Positions 27,427 through 38,805 of a stretch of DNA of 64,000 nt are shown piece after piece. This DNA comes from Melastoma dodecandrum (lineage: Eukaryota; Streptophyta; Magnoliopsida; Myrtales; Melastomataceae), in contig JARUPY010000089.1 of assembly GCA_029817715.1 (NCBI GenBank), positions 124,001 to 188,000 of the forward strand, given 5' to 3'. The position numbers and the translations under genes are program-made. The notes beneath the pieces are model-generated. The model made no database searches. It saw only the letters and a program-made list of their open reading frames with translations, and was not told the origin of the DNA. Within the stretch, counting starts at the first letter, position 1. Every line of letters starts with the position of its first letter.

Positions 27427-27723
27427 CGTAGTACGGTCGCCGGGATTTTGCTCGGAGAAGGTAGTTAGGGTTTCAGACAACTATCTCTCTTGGGGCGGGT
27501 TTGGTTTGGTTTTGAATTTGCGAAGCCGCCAACTCCCTCGATCCAATTTTTGGGGGGCCAAGGCCCACTGATAATTAAAGCCCAAATCGAGGCCCGAAAT
27601 CGGGTTAGGGTTTTCTGTCTTCCCCTGTTTCCGTAACCCTAAATCCCACTTCCACCGCGCAGCCGCCACTGCTGTCCCTCCTCTGTCTCTCCCTGAGGCG
27701 CCTTCTACCCCTTGTCCGCGAAG
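27427..27723. promoter_or_regulatory. Shared divergent promoter of APC5 and RPL18A
   Basis: Only 297 bases separate the two divergent start codons. The gap holds three teloboxes: TTAGGGTTT at 27465 and 27605, and AACCCTAAA at 27635. It also holds GGCCCA-type site II elements at about 27562 and GCCCAAAT near 27580. Teloboxes combined with site II motifs are typical of plant ribosomal-protein promoters. Sharing of the promoter with APC5 is inferred from the distance. Confidence 0.75.
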
Positions 27724-29096
<1,373 letters not shown>

Positions 29097-30096
29097 CTGT
29101 TGGTGCATTTCTTCTGTCATTTCAAACCAGTAGTCCTAGTCCAAGTTATGATCTTACTGTTGAATCTGGGAATTGGAATTTTGTTCTTGCATCAAGACAA
29201 CCTTATGCCCATTTCAATTAATTGTGGTATGTCCATTTGAGAAGATAGTGTCTTCATCAGAACGAGCTAAGTGCTTCGGAGTGGATATTTAATTAATATA
29301 TACAGAATCCAAATAAAGCACTCGAACCTTTCATACGTAACTGATATGGGATCTGCGTCTGCCTAGTGGTAATCAGGAGATGGTTGCGGTTGTAATGATG
29401 TGGTGGACAACTGCTGGTGAGAACAATCATTCTGGAACATCAGAACCCCTACCGATGACTTGCGAATCCGCGGAGACTTCGCTCGATCCAAGTTTTCGGT
29501 TAAAACTACTCGAAACCATTTGAATTCCCCTCCCCAGTTAATCATCGATTCCTTTCTCTTTAGGATAAAAGGCAACCAAAATAATGAGAGGTCCTCTGGA
29601 AAAAGGAAGGAGGTAGAGAGAAAAGGAGTAGGGCTGACTCTGATTGCATGGCTTAACCACCACAACATTCTAAATGATGAACTTGCCCTGACTTATCAAA
29701 GCAACCATGATTGTCTTTTCCTTTATCTATTGCCAATCCCAACCCACCCAAAGAAAATTAGGCATTCAAAAATATGTTGGTATAAGTAGATTTTGTGATC
29801 CATATTAGAACTCGTCAGTGGTGTCTTATTTCATCATGAGCCAAAAAGGTCTAACATATGTGCTTAGGATATACCAGATTTTGTTTTGTCAGAGGAATTC
29901 CATTCTGAAAATTGAGACAAAATATAGTGCTCTGAAGAGATGTCCCACCACCTTTACTGTTACCCTGTCCAAGTACTATAAGGCTCAAAACACACACACA
30001 CTCCATCTCCCAAGACATAGCCAATCGTAGACACTCCTATTTGATTTTTTTCCCCAGCTTTGTTTTGCTATTGTTATCCCAAAGGTAGAGAAAAGA
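29097..30096. other. Spacer between RPL18A and the b561 gene
   Basis: The left part is the RPL18A 3' flank. A possible TATA box for the next gene (CTATAAGG, about 29976–29983) is followed by a CA-rich leader. A pyrimidine tract ending CCCCAG at 30057 could be a splice acceptor for an upstream untranslated exon. No other gene is seen. Confidence 0.5.
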
Positions 30097-30993
30097 ATGC
30101 AGGAGAACAGTGTAAGCATTGCATCTTGCTCCCTCTCGTATTTGCTTGGTCTTATTCTGCGATTTCCATTCTGTGCTGTTGTCAGTTGCAGTCGAGTCCC
30201 GAGTTGCTGTCCGGGATGAAACTCCATGGTTTCCTCCTGTGGGCTTCCCTTGGCTTCCTAATGCCTGTCGGAGTACTTGCCATTAGGGTGTCACGTTGCG
30301 AGAAGTTTGAGAAAAGGCTCGGCTTGATCCTCCGGGTTCATGCGGCATTGCAGGCATGCTACGAATCTGGAGCAAAATCTTATTTTGTAAGTGCAGTGAT
30401 CTCGCTTGTTGGTTGAAAATGATGGCGATTTCGTTTTTTGACAGATAGCGTTGGCTGTAGTTGTCACCGTTGCTGCTGCAATGTCCATCAAGAACTTTGG
30501 GAACTCCTTCAATAACTGGCACCAACGAATTGGAATAGTGTTGTATGGTGCCATCGGGCTGCAAGTACTTATCGGGTTTTTAAGGCCCCAGAGGCAAGTG
30601 TCCGGGTATACTGTCTCCCACAAATAGACTGGCTTTTTAAAATATCCTCGATTCTCATGTCTGACTCTTACCTGCTCTGTTTCAAGCAGAGGATGCAAAG
30701 AGAGGAAGCTGTGGTGTTCTCTCCACTGGGCACTCGGGACCGCTCTCACGCTGCTGGGAGTGATCAACATATACACGGGTCTATTAGCGTACCACGACAT
30801 GACTTCGAGAAGCGTAAAGCTATGGATGATTCTTTTCACGACCGAGGTCACCTCTGTCTCCGTTATCTACCTGTTCCAGGACAAGTGGCCATACATACAA
30901 CAACAGCAACGGGCGAATTCGCTCCGCGAAGAGCCCATAATGCCTGAAATACGCTTGCCGTTCAGTAAGCCAAAAGAAGAAATGATGGCTTAG
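30097..30993 (+). CDS. Cytochrome b561-domain membrane protein
   Basis: Predicted ascorbate-type transmembrane electron carrier of the plant b561 domain family without a DOMON domain. The best model joins 30097–30111, 30186–30353, 30445–30593 and 30690–30993 (211 residues). Visible blocks are KLHGFLLWASLGFLMPVGVL (first membrane helix with a haem-type His), LRVHAALQ + IALAVVVTVAAAMSIKNF (second), NNWHQRIGIVLYGAIGLQVL (third), LHWALGTALTLLGVINIYTG (fourth) and WMILFTTEVTSVSVIYLFQD (fifth). The second and third introns seem to begin with GC rather than GT: only these donors keep both the frame and the family spacing. The N-terminus is uncertain. Family members usually have a signal peptide. A hydrophobic frame starting at the same ATG exists in the unspliced first intron, but it stops at 30219. 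Confidence 0.8.
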
Positions 30994-31102
30994 CCCCTAA
31001 AAGAGATGATTTTGGAACAGAAGAATATTTGAATCAATAGAAAGCATAGTTGGTTTTTCAAAAAAGGAAAGGAGAACTGCAGATAGTGAAAAAAAAAAGG
31101 AG
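30994..31102. terminator. b561 3' flank and poly-T terminator of the tRNA gene
   Basis: The A run at about 31089–31098 on the plus strand is a T run just downstream of the minus-strand tRNA, as needed for RNA polymerase III termination. Confidence 0.7.
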
Positions 31103-31175
31103 CGACTCCGCTGGGGATCGAACCCAGAATCTCTGGTTCCGTAGACCAGCGCCTTATCCATTGGGCCACGGAGTC
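31103..31175 (-). tRNA. tRNA-Arg (anticodon ACG)
   Basis: The 73 bases on the minus strand fold as a cloverleaf. The acceptor stem is GACTCCG/CGGAGTC, with a discriminator G. The D arm contains GCCCAATGGATAAGGC, the anticodon loop is CTACGGA with anticodon ACG, and the T arm is CTGGGTTCGATCCCCAG. A-box and B-box promoter motifs are intact. There is no intron and no encoded CCA. Confidence 0.95.
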
Positions 31176-32386
31176 CCGTCGGTTATTTTAATGTACATAG
31201 AATAAATATTTCTGTGATACAAAAAAAAATCAGAGCAAAAAACAGATTGAATAATTCTTTCTTTTTTATCTAACGACAGACTTCAGTCTTCTGCAAATTG
31301 TTCACTTGTTTGAAGAAAGAGAAGGAAAAGAAAGAAGAAGAACGAGTTGGGCATTGCTGCTTCGATGAATAACCCTGGGAGAAACACTCGTAACCCCGAT
31401 GGAAATGCAAAGAGCTCTTCTATATGCACGTCGACACTTCCTTGAGATGAATCTTGATAAAATTAACAGGCGTGAAAAAGGGGGGATTCCCATGAATTGT
31501 TGATCAACTTCAATAAACCTCTCTTTATCTCGATGACCTTATCGGGAATTTGGTTTCCGAACTGGAATGCGGGATAGAATATAATGAAATACACATTCTT
31601 TAAACTCCGAAAAGAATAAAAGAAATGTAACTTAAGGTGAAATTGAATATCATTCCGATTCATTCTCTTTCGTCGAAATAGTTAGAACAAGCTATAATGA
31701 AATCAAATTCATTTTATTTGGTTCATTATTTCGAAAACCAAACACACCATTAGTGTAGTATGATAACAAGGACAAAAGCAGCTAACACAGTCTTTCTTAG
31801 GGCAAACAGGATAGGCATCCCCTTCCCTTAGTTTTTCTTCGAATCCGTAAAGATTTGAAGACGATCTGAGGCACGTGGAGTTGGAGCTGAAAATACAAGA
31901 TATAGATTCAAGATGCTTCCGAGAATTGAGGCACAACAGACTCACCTAAGGTTTCATGTTCTATGAAAAACGCTAACTAGAAAGAGGTCAAAAGCATGGA
32001 GTACTCCCGTTGCCGATCTGCTACTCTGATCATTTTTGGCTGACGCCGGTGCTATCTTAGACGATGAACTTAGAAGAAGCCTAGGATGATGGAAGTGGAA
32101 ACTGTAGGGGTAATCGCATAGATCAAAATGATTTTACATGTACACCCGCTGGCATGTTCTGTACAGACACATATACAAGTATATATCCGAGTCCCGAGTT
32201 CATCTATATTATGTACATAGGGAAACTTCACGATCAAGACTATCGGAGTAGAAACCATACATGGTTTCTGTATCGCACGGCAACACGCAGGCACATACCG
32301 GAAACCAGGCATGGTTTCAACCAACAAAATACATACGTACAACGTCGATCGGATCCCGAAATCATCCTGGCCTGAGCTCCGATGAT
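31176..32386. other. Intergenic DNA, VQ gene 3' flank on the right
   Basis: AT-rich sequence without a recognised coding family, repeat or RNA. The part near 32386 should be the 3' untranslated region of the VQ gene. A short repeat, ACCATACATGGTTTCTG and AACCAGGCATGGTTTCAA (about 32254–32320), is visible. Confidence 0.45.
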
Positions 32387-32941
32387 TCAGGAGAAGTCGT
32401 AGTCATATATGCTGACATCGACCGGTTCCATCCCATGGCTTGTTGAACCCGATGTCACGGGATCCATCTCCAGGAGCCAAGACTCGATGTCCTCATATGA
32501 GAAGTCGAAACCCTTATAATTAGTCGAAGCAGGAAAGGGGACATAATCCATGTCGCAGGGGGGCGACATCGAATTGGTATCTGGGGACATACGGGGTGAA
32601 ATCTGACCGGCGGAGTTATCCTCAGACGACGTCAGAATATCCTCCGCAAGACCCTTATCCTCTAGTGCGATGATCGAAGGTAGGGGATGGGGAGAGGAGG
32701 ACGATAACGAAGACGAGGGTGATGGCAACGGCGACAACATCGTGCTAGGGGATTCCTTCCCAGTGAGCTCCTGGACGAGCTGCTTGAAGCTGGAGGAGTC
32801 AATGATATAGACCTTAGGCCGGAGGACGCTCAAGAAGGAGTTGTCGTGGGAGGCAAGTGGCCTTTTCTTGGTGCCAACGGAGGATGATCTCGAGGTAGAC
32901 GATGCTAACAATTTGTCGCTGGCGCTAGTAGGTTTCTTCAT
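32387..32941 (-). CDS. VQ-motif transcriptional cofactor
   Basis: Single-exon gene for a 184-residue protein. It contains the VQ signature in the stretch VYIIDSSSFKQLVQELTG (about residues 37–54), which fits FxxxVQxLTG. VQ proteins bind WRKY transcription factors and MAP kinases, usually in the nucleus, and tune defence and growth. The rest is serine/proline-rich and low complexity with an acidic C-terminus (FSYEDIESWLLEMD), a plausible activation region. A basic patch (TKKRPLASHDNSFLSVLRPK) precedes the motif. The ATG at 32941 is the first good start; the longer open frame upstream runs through a leader holding a TATA box (TTTATATAAAAG at 33050–33060). The lack of introns is normal for the family. 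The subgroup is not assigned. Confidence 0.9.
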   Translation of the reverse strand: MKKPTSASDKLLASSTSRSSSVGTKKRPLASHDNSFLSVLRPKVYIIDSSSFKQLVQELTGKESPSTMLSPLPSPSSSLSSSSPHPLPSIIALEDKGLAEDILTSSEDNSAGQISPRMSPDTNSMSPPCDMDYVPFPASTNYKGFDFSYEDIESWLLEMDPVTSGSTSHGMEPVDVSIYDYDFS

Positions 32942-33289
32942 CCGCGATAACAAAAGGACGAAGAAAAGGTTAAACACGGAGATGAAGACACGAACAGAAC
33001 CCTCGGGATAACCACAGCAACTATGGTCGACGGAGGACACTAGGATGGCTTTTATATAAATGCAAAAGAGGTGAGTAAGAAGGACGCGAAAGAGAAGAGA
33101 TGGATTGATTGATATGAGGTAATTTGGAGGAAGACAAAGGAGGTTAGAATTGATAGACAACGATGGAATAAACATAAACATTAATATATTAAAAAAAAAT
33201 CCCAAGAATTTGCTAGGAAACCGACCACGTTGATTTCCCACCCCATGCGGTGGAAAAAAAATGTAATCGGTCAAGCAAATTTTGCTCTA

Positions 33290-33641
33290 TCTTTGTTTAC
33301 CATACAACTTTCTTTCGCGAAAATATTTTGTGAAATACGTAGAAAGTTATAAAATTCTTTGATTAATGTCATTAAGTCGGTGATTGAAATATTAATTTTC
33401 TTAAAGCCAATTTCAACTGAAAAAATTGGAGAGATCAGTGTTTAAAACATTGATTTCAACCTTCTAAAGGGAAATCGATGTTTCCAGCATTGGTTTATCT
33501 ATTTTATTTTTAACAAAATCGGTATTCTAAATATCGATTTTTTTAAGAAATAAAATCGATATTCATTTAAATAAATTAATTAAGGAATTTTGAAACGAAG
33601 ATACTATTTCGGGTACTAACGTTATTAGGCTACAAAACTCC
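33290..33641. mobile_element. Fold-back/MITE-like element, member 2
   Basis: It begins CTTTGTTTACCATACAA with an AAAATATTTTGTGAAATACG module. It ends ACTATTTCGGGTACTAACG, then TTATTAGGCTACAAAACTCC. Both ends match those of the element at 8452–8663 at many positions. The interior is AT-rich and contains degenerate palindromes such as AAATCGATGTTTCCAGCATT and AAAATCGGTATTCTAAATAT. There is no coding capacity. Confidence 0.6.
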
Positions 33642-34387
33642 ATGAAATAATTTAAGATGTTTTCCTTTAAAAAAAGACTCCATTTTTACTTATAAAAATT
33701 AAGTAAAATGATACATAACAAGAGTCGTTCTCAACCTTGCTTTATGATTAGCACTTCCTTAATTTAATTACTTAAACCATACGCTGCCCCACCTCCGCAT
33801 GTGAAACAATCTCATATTAATTTTTCTTATAAGTTAATTATATTTATCAAATAAACCATCGGATACGCCGGTCATGTTCTCCTCCACTGGCGAATAGTGA
33901 TTTGATGTGATCAAATTCGTTCGTGCGTGCGTGCGGATAGCTTCACTCCTGATACAAAGTATGAACCAGACAATATAAATTTAATTTATCACAGTTGTGC
34001 TCTGTTGGACTTATTAGAGACTGGCTGTCATGATTTGATTCCATCTATCATTTGTTCATATCATTCAGTATGTGGAAGTGCATTCGGGGCACGCCAACTA
34101 TTCCTTCACTTGTCTTCTCCTTGTCTCCTTTGCCTTCATTTTCATCTTCTCTTCTTTATTATTATCTTCATTTTTTTTAGTAACCCAAATGACTCTTTCA
34201 TCGTTTAACATATAATTTCAGGCTCTACTATTAATTTTTAATCTAAAATATTATTTTGAAACTGACTCCTAAATGGACATATTAAAAAGAATGCTTTTTG
34301 ACAAGTTTTGTTTGTGTTACCAGGGAAAGCAACCTCCAGAAAGGGACATGGGAGAGACACATTCCCATCATATGTTTATTTTTTTTG

Positions 34388-34662
34388 GTTTGGTTACGAT
34401 GCGTTTTTACATTATAATGTTTTTCCGCAAAATAATTTACAAAATACATCGATTTTAAAGAAGTCGAAGTTAAAAACTCCTAATTCTATCGAAGAAGCTT
34501 GGAGTTTTTAACTCGACTTACAATAATCGAAATGTGGAGTAGAGGAGGGGAAAGGGAGGAGATTTTCCTTTTCAAAATTCAGAGTTAAAAATCTAAATTA
34601 TTAGTATTATTTGACGAGTTGAACCTACCTATTTCGAGTAACGTTATTAAGTTGTTTACTCC
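34388..34662. mobile_element. Fold-back/MITE-like element, member 3
   Basis: It starts TTTGGTTACGATGCG with a CAAAATAATTTACAAAATAC module and ends ACCTATTTCGAGTAACG, then TTATTAAGTTGTTTACTCC, paralleling members 1 and 2. The interior has an inverted pair, AAGTCGAAGTTAAAAACTCC against GGAGTTTTTAACTCGACTT (about 34460–34520). No coding capacity. Confidence 0.6.
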
Positions 34663-35325
34663 TTTGTCCGAATTTTTAGGCCGGGCCTGACCTGGACATA
34701 AGGATTTTGGGCTTGAGCCCGGTCCGTTTATTGAACGAACCACACGGACACGGGTAATCCACTTGGTCATCCTTCTTCCCCGTCCCAACTAGGGTTTGGA
34801 GAATTCAGTGGGGGCGTCGGATTTAGGTATGTTTTTATTCCCGGGTTGCTGATCGTCTTCGATTGCAATGGATCTTTTGTAGTTGGATTGATCCTTGGAT
34901 GAATGCCTCTTCCTGTCTGTGGTTTCTTTTTCCGGGTCTTCTGTTGTTTCTCTGAATGGTTCCCGTATGATGTTTACCTAGAATGATGGATGATAACTCT
35001 TGTGATGCCCGCCCGTGCTCGATTTGATGGATTAGGTGGGATTACGTGCTGGAGGAACAGCAACAAACAGCTGTTGTCGTTTCGGCGCGTCAGTTTAGTG
35101 TTGTTCAATCGTTATTGGGAGTGATTGAATCGCTGATGTTGCTACTTGTTTTCGATTAATCTTCTATGCTTCTGTTCTGCTCCTTCCCCCTTCCCACAAA
35201 TAAAAAAGAAAAGAAAAATTGCAGCAAGGTAGGTCTTCTAAAGCTTTGGTGTCCCAATTCCGATTGGCGCCACATCCATTTTCTCGCAACAATCCCACTT
35301 CACCGAGCTGGTTCAGCTTCAGACC

Positions 35326-35733
35326 ATGCAGCCGCAAGTTATCAGTACTGGAAGCTCTGGCAAGGGTATGACAGTGTTGGACGAATTCGTACATGGTTTC
35401 CCATCTGAGGGCTTATCAGTCGTGTCACACAAGTGGTGGAAAAGCGATAATCCTCAAGGTGGGAAATCTGATATCAAGGTGATTGATGTCGACGAAGTTT
35501 CTAGCACTGGAAGGAGTTCCGATGAGGACGAGAGAAACATGAGTTCGAGTCCAAGTCCTCAGGGACCACAATTGCTCAAATCCATCAGAAAGAGGGCCGT
35601 CGCAGAAGGCCGCGAGGCACGTAAGCTCGGTGTATTTAGGGGATGGCCTGGTCGGGAAATAAGCAAGAAAGAGAAAGTGCTACTCCTGGGCATTTTCCAG
35701 TCTTCCCTGCCTGAAGGATGGTTGAAGAGCTAA
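35326..35733 (+). CDS. Uncharacterised plant protein, 135 residues
   Basis: I do not recognise a named family. The single-exon frame starts at a good ATG (MQPQVISTGSSGKG) and gives a soluble protein with no signal peptide or membrane segment. The middle is acidic and serine-rich (IDVDEVSSTG, SSDEDERNMSSSPSP). The C-terminus is basic and looks like a folded motif: LLKSIRKRAVAEGREARKLG, GWPGREISKKEKVLLLGIFQ, SSLPEGWLKS. I recall similar C-terminal motifs in small unannotated plant proteins, but I cannot attach a function. A pyrimidine-rich stretch and AG sites upstream (about 35150–35225) suggest a spliced leader. A phosphorylation-prone nuclear protein is possible but unproven. Confidence 0.6.
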   Translation: MQPQVISTGSSGKGMTVLDEFVHGFPSEGLSVVSHKWWKSDNPQGGKSDIKVIDVDEVSSTGRSSDEDERNMSSSPSPQGPQLLKSIRKRAVAEGREARKLGVFRGWPGREISKKEKVLLLGIFQSSLPEGWLKS

Positions 35734-36626
35734 ATGCACTCTCCACACTTGTTCAGAGCTAAGATAAATTGTTAAGGTAGTTGAAATTCATCCCAGTTGT
35801 CCAAAAACCTGGCTGTTTGGTCCAGCACCCAATAAGGGGGCAGTGTGATGTTCTGCAGTAGAATGCGTGCAGGGTTGAAGTGGTGTGCTGCGGGGAAATT
35901 CTGCCGACCAACAATGTTATGGACTGATGTCTGCTGATTTTATCCCGAGGAAGCTTTGGCTCAAGTTTTCTTATGCTTGGAGGCGATGAGAAGGGAAAAA
36001 TGTTGTCCCATTCTTTTGTAAGAGGAATATTAAATTGGGCTTGTTGGAACGATCAGCCTAATAGAATTTGGGCCTAGCCCGATATAAGTTGGGCTACTAT
36101 AACCCGGCCATTTAGTTTCTTGGAGACCCGTGCCCGCCATGTCCCTCGAGGAATGTACGGGTGGAGAATTTTCGATTAAAAAAAAAAGTTCTTTTGGGTC
36201 GGTACAATTTTCGCAGTCTAAAACTACAAACTTTAATTTGGTTGGAAAAAAAAAATTACTTGAATATGTTTGTAAGTCGCGGTTAATAGAGAAAGACTCG
36301 ATTGAGTAAAATTATAGTTTTGAATCGTGACTTTTTTTAATTATCGAGTTTTAAAAAAAAAATCTCAGTTTTAAATTGTAATTTTAGGTATTGTTAGTGA
36401 TTAATGGTACGGACAATAAATAGCGATTTTTTAAATTAAGACCGAGCAATTTTTTTTCCAAATCATTGGTAAAACCATACATTCCTTTTTTTTTAACCGG
36501 TGTCTCGATCGTGTATCGTATTTTCATGACGTATGCCATAAAGTCACGATGACCTTGATGAAAATAAACCCTTTTTCAGAAATATTTTTTTAAAATTAAC
36601 CACATAGTCTTTTTAATCTGAATTTT
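35734..36626. other. Intergenic, AT-rich
   Basis: This holds the 3' flank of the preceding gene and an AT-rich stretch with several degenerate palindromic motifs (for example AAGTCGCGGTTAATAG at about 36275). No gene is seen. Confidence 0.45.
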
Positions 36627-38072
36627 ATGTCGAAGTCATCGGTCACAGACAGAGCAGACGATGCTGTAGTTGGGAGTCGCCTTCCTTGCGGCGCAACGCC
36701 GTCGGCGTGCGCGACGGAGTGGACGGTCTACTCCGCAGCGGAGGATGACCGGCCGAGCAACGAGCTGCACCGAGCTCAGCTCGACCAACTACGAGCCGAG
36801 TCCAAAGTAGCGAGAGCCGATTGACGGGCCAGCTCGGGGCGCTGGAATGCCGTTCTCGTTTGGATTAGGTTTGACGAGTTCGCCCGAAGAGACTCTTTTT
36901 TGGAGTGCTTTTAGGGAGTGAAAATAGTTTGAAGTTCGCGCAATCGATGTGGCAGCACATTCGATTTTGATCGTCGTAAGCTGTTGTGAGAGTAGGGATC
37001 TCAAGTTATGGTGATGACTCAAGGAGTCATTGTAGGCGTATTTTGTCTCGAGTGATTTTTATATAGCTATCTCGACAGTACAATAACTGGATGTGTCAAT
37101 AATTTCGATTCATGTTCGTTTTGACTTGAACACTCTGTTCTGATAACAGCAAGCACTATTACAACGCAGCTCTTGCGGTTGAATGAAGCAGCCTAGAATC
37201 TTCTCAAGGAAGCAGCAATTAGTATTACAAAGGGGAAGGAAAGTGATGCACGCAACTTGCTTTTTCAGAAGTGGAAGATAATGCAAGCTCTAGAGAAGTC
37301 CAAGAAAAGGATCGAGTTGCTTGATGAACTGTCCACCAAGTTACGAGGTAGGAAGATGTCATATGAAGGATATGTATATGCAGATTCAGTTTTGACTGTT
37401 CAGAGATGATCAAAACTAGAGGTGCCATTATACATCACATATATAGTCACAAATTGTATCGAGGAATGTGGTGCAACTCCATCATGCCATTTTCCATCAC
37501 CGTTATGATGAACAGGTAGACAATACCTTGACCTGGTTTTCAGTTGGATGTGGAGTAGTTGACTATTTATGCAATATGTTATTTGACATGTTGCCTAGCA
37601 GTATCAATCAAGGAAAGTGAGCTAATTGGGAATGTTATTAGACCTCCAATTTGGATTGCCTGATAGTCCCCAAGTACGGATTGTGTCTCTCAAGCAGGAC
37701 ATTGCTGATCTTCTGCGGAAGGATGAAAGGTTGTTTTCACACTGAAATTCAAGTTAATGATGAAAAGACGCTATTGAAAGCTTCCCCAAACCATGATGCA
37801 TCCATATCCTTCTTTGAGGAGCAACTAAAGAAGATTGAAGAGGAACTTGCGATTATTCTAAAAGGTCTTGAGCTCAAAGGTTGATAGCACTTTAGGGAAT
37901 ATCCAAATCCAGCAACTCTTGCAGCTCCTTGAGGACATTACACACGTCCGGAAGCGGTATTTTTTTTACAGCCTCGTTTTATTTGATTTGGACAAATAAA
38001 TGATATCGCTAATTTAAACCTTCTCTCTAATTTTAGGGAGCTCGGGGCGATGCATCAACATGCACAGGCATA
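36627..38072 (+). pseudogene. Decayed gene for a coiled-coil protein
   Basis: Separate blocks read as one protein in order: TEWTVYSAAEDDRPSNELHR with AQLDQLRAESKVARAD (36700–36820); TTQLLRLNEAA, stop, NLLKEAAISITKGKESDARN, LLFQKWKIMQALEKSKKRIE, LLDELSTKL (37150–37350); SISFFEEQLKKIEEELAIIL (37810–37865); TLGNIQIQQLLQLLEDITHV (37890–37950); and ELGAMHQHAQA with a stop. The region between the first and second blocks looks like an intron, and the last two blocks are joined by a GT…AG intron. The TAG inside the second block near 37192 and a one-base frame change at an A run near 37861 indicate loss of function. I recall a plant coiled-coil family with these motifs but not its name. Confidence 0.6.
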
Positions 38073-38805
38073 AGATGCAATATCACAAATGACTGGTTTG
38101 AGATGCGGGAACAATTTCTTGTGCCCGTTCATCCTCCCTTATCACTGGAGCTTCATGCCATTAGACGCCACTTTACATGTCCATCTTCCAGCAGTTTTAA
38201 TATGAACATGTTTTTTCCTTGAAAGTTATAATGTTACTTGAGTATACTGACATGATTATGCTAGACAGAGCTTAGCTCAATCAGTTTTGATGCTGATCTG
38301 ACACTTCAGCAGACCTCTACAACTACATGGCTATAAACTTGACACTCTTAGAGAAGCTTAGCATAATGTCCATTTTGGTATTAACTGTTTTTGGTGATAG
38401 TTATGTGTCATCTACTATGTGCTATCAATTATCGTGAGGAGACACTAGTTTTCTAGTTCTTGCAGTTTGTCTTCAATTTGTAAAATATTGCTTCTTTGTG
38501 AATAAGTAATTGTGCCTCTTCATTTGAAAAAAGTTCGAGTAGTACTTCGCCGTGTGATTGATTCTATATACAAAGGATCATATGTGTCGAGATCCTCCAT
38601 GCATTCTATGCTTCTTGCATCTAGACTGATGGGTAACTCTGTGAAAAGTAAATGACCTCCTTCCCACTAGGTTCCCCAAAAAGAATTGTGAGGGCTGCTT
38701 TCAAGACATCCAGTCCTCTGCACCTAATTTGACGCCGCACTGATTCTAATATGATGGTTCAATGCCCCGATAGGAACCTTGGGTTTCCTACTGATTGCTG
38801 TTGGA
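38073..38805. other. Spacer between pseudogene and TPK 3' end
   Basis: No gene, RNA or clear repeat is seen. The right part should be the 3' untranslated region of the potassium channel gene. Confidence 0.45.

Larger units (their letters stand above)
32942..35325. other. Intergenic DNA with VQ promoter and two fold-back elements
   Basis: The VQ promoter with its TATA box lies at the left. Two AT-rich elements (33290–33641 and 34388–34662) share end modules with the element in the HAC gene. A GT–AG-like leader for the following gene may lie at about 34800–35225. No other coding family is visible. Confidence 0.55.
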
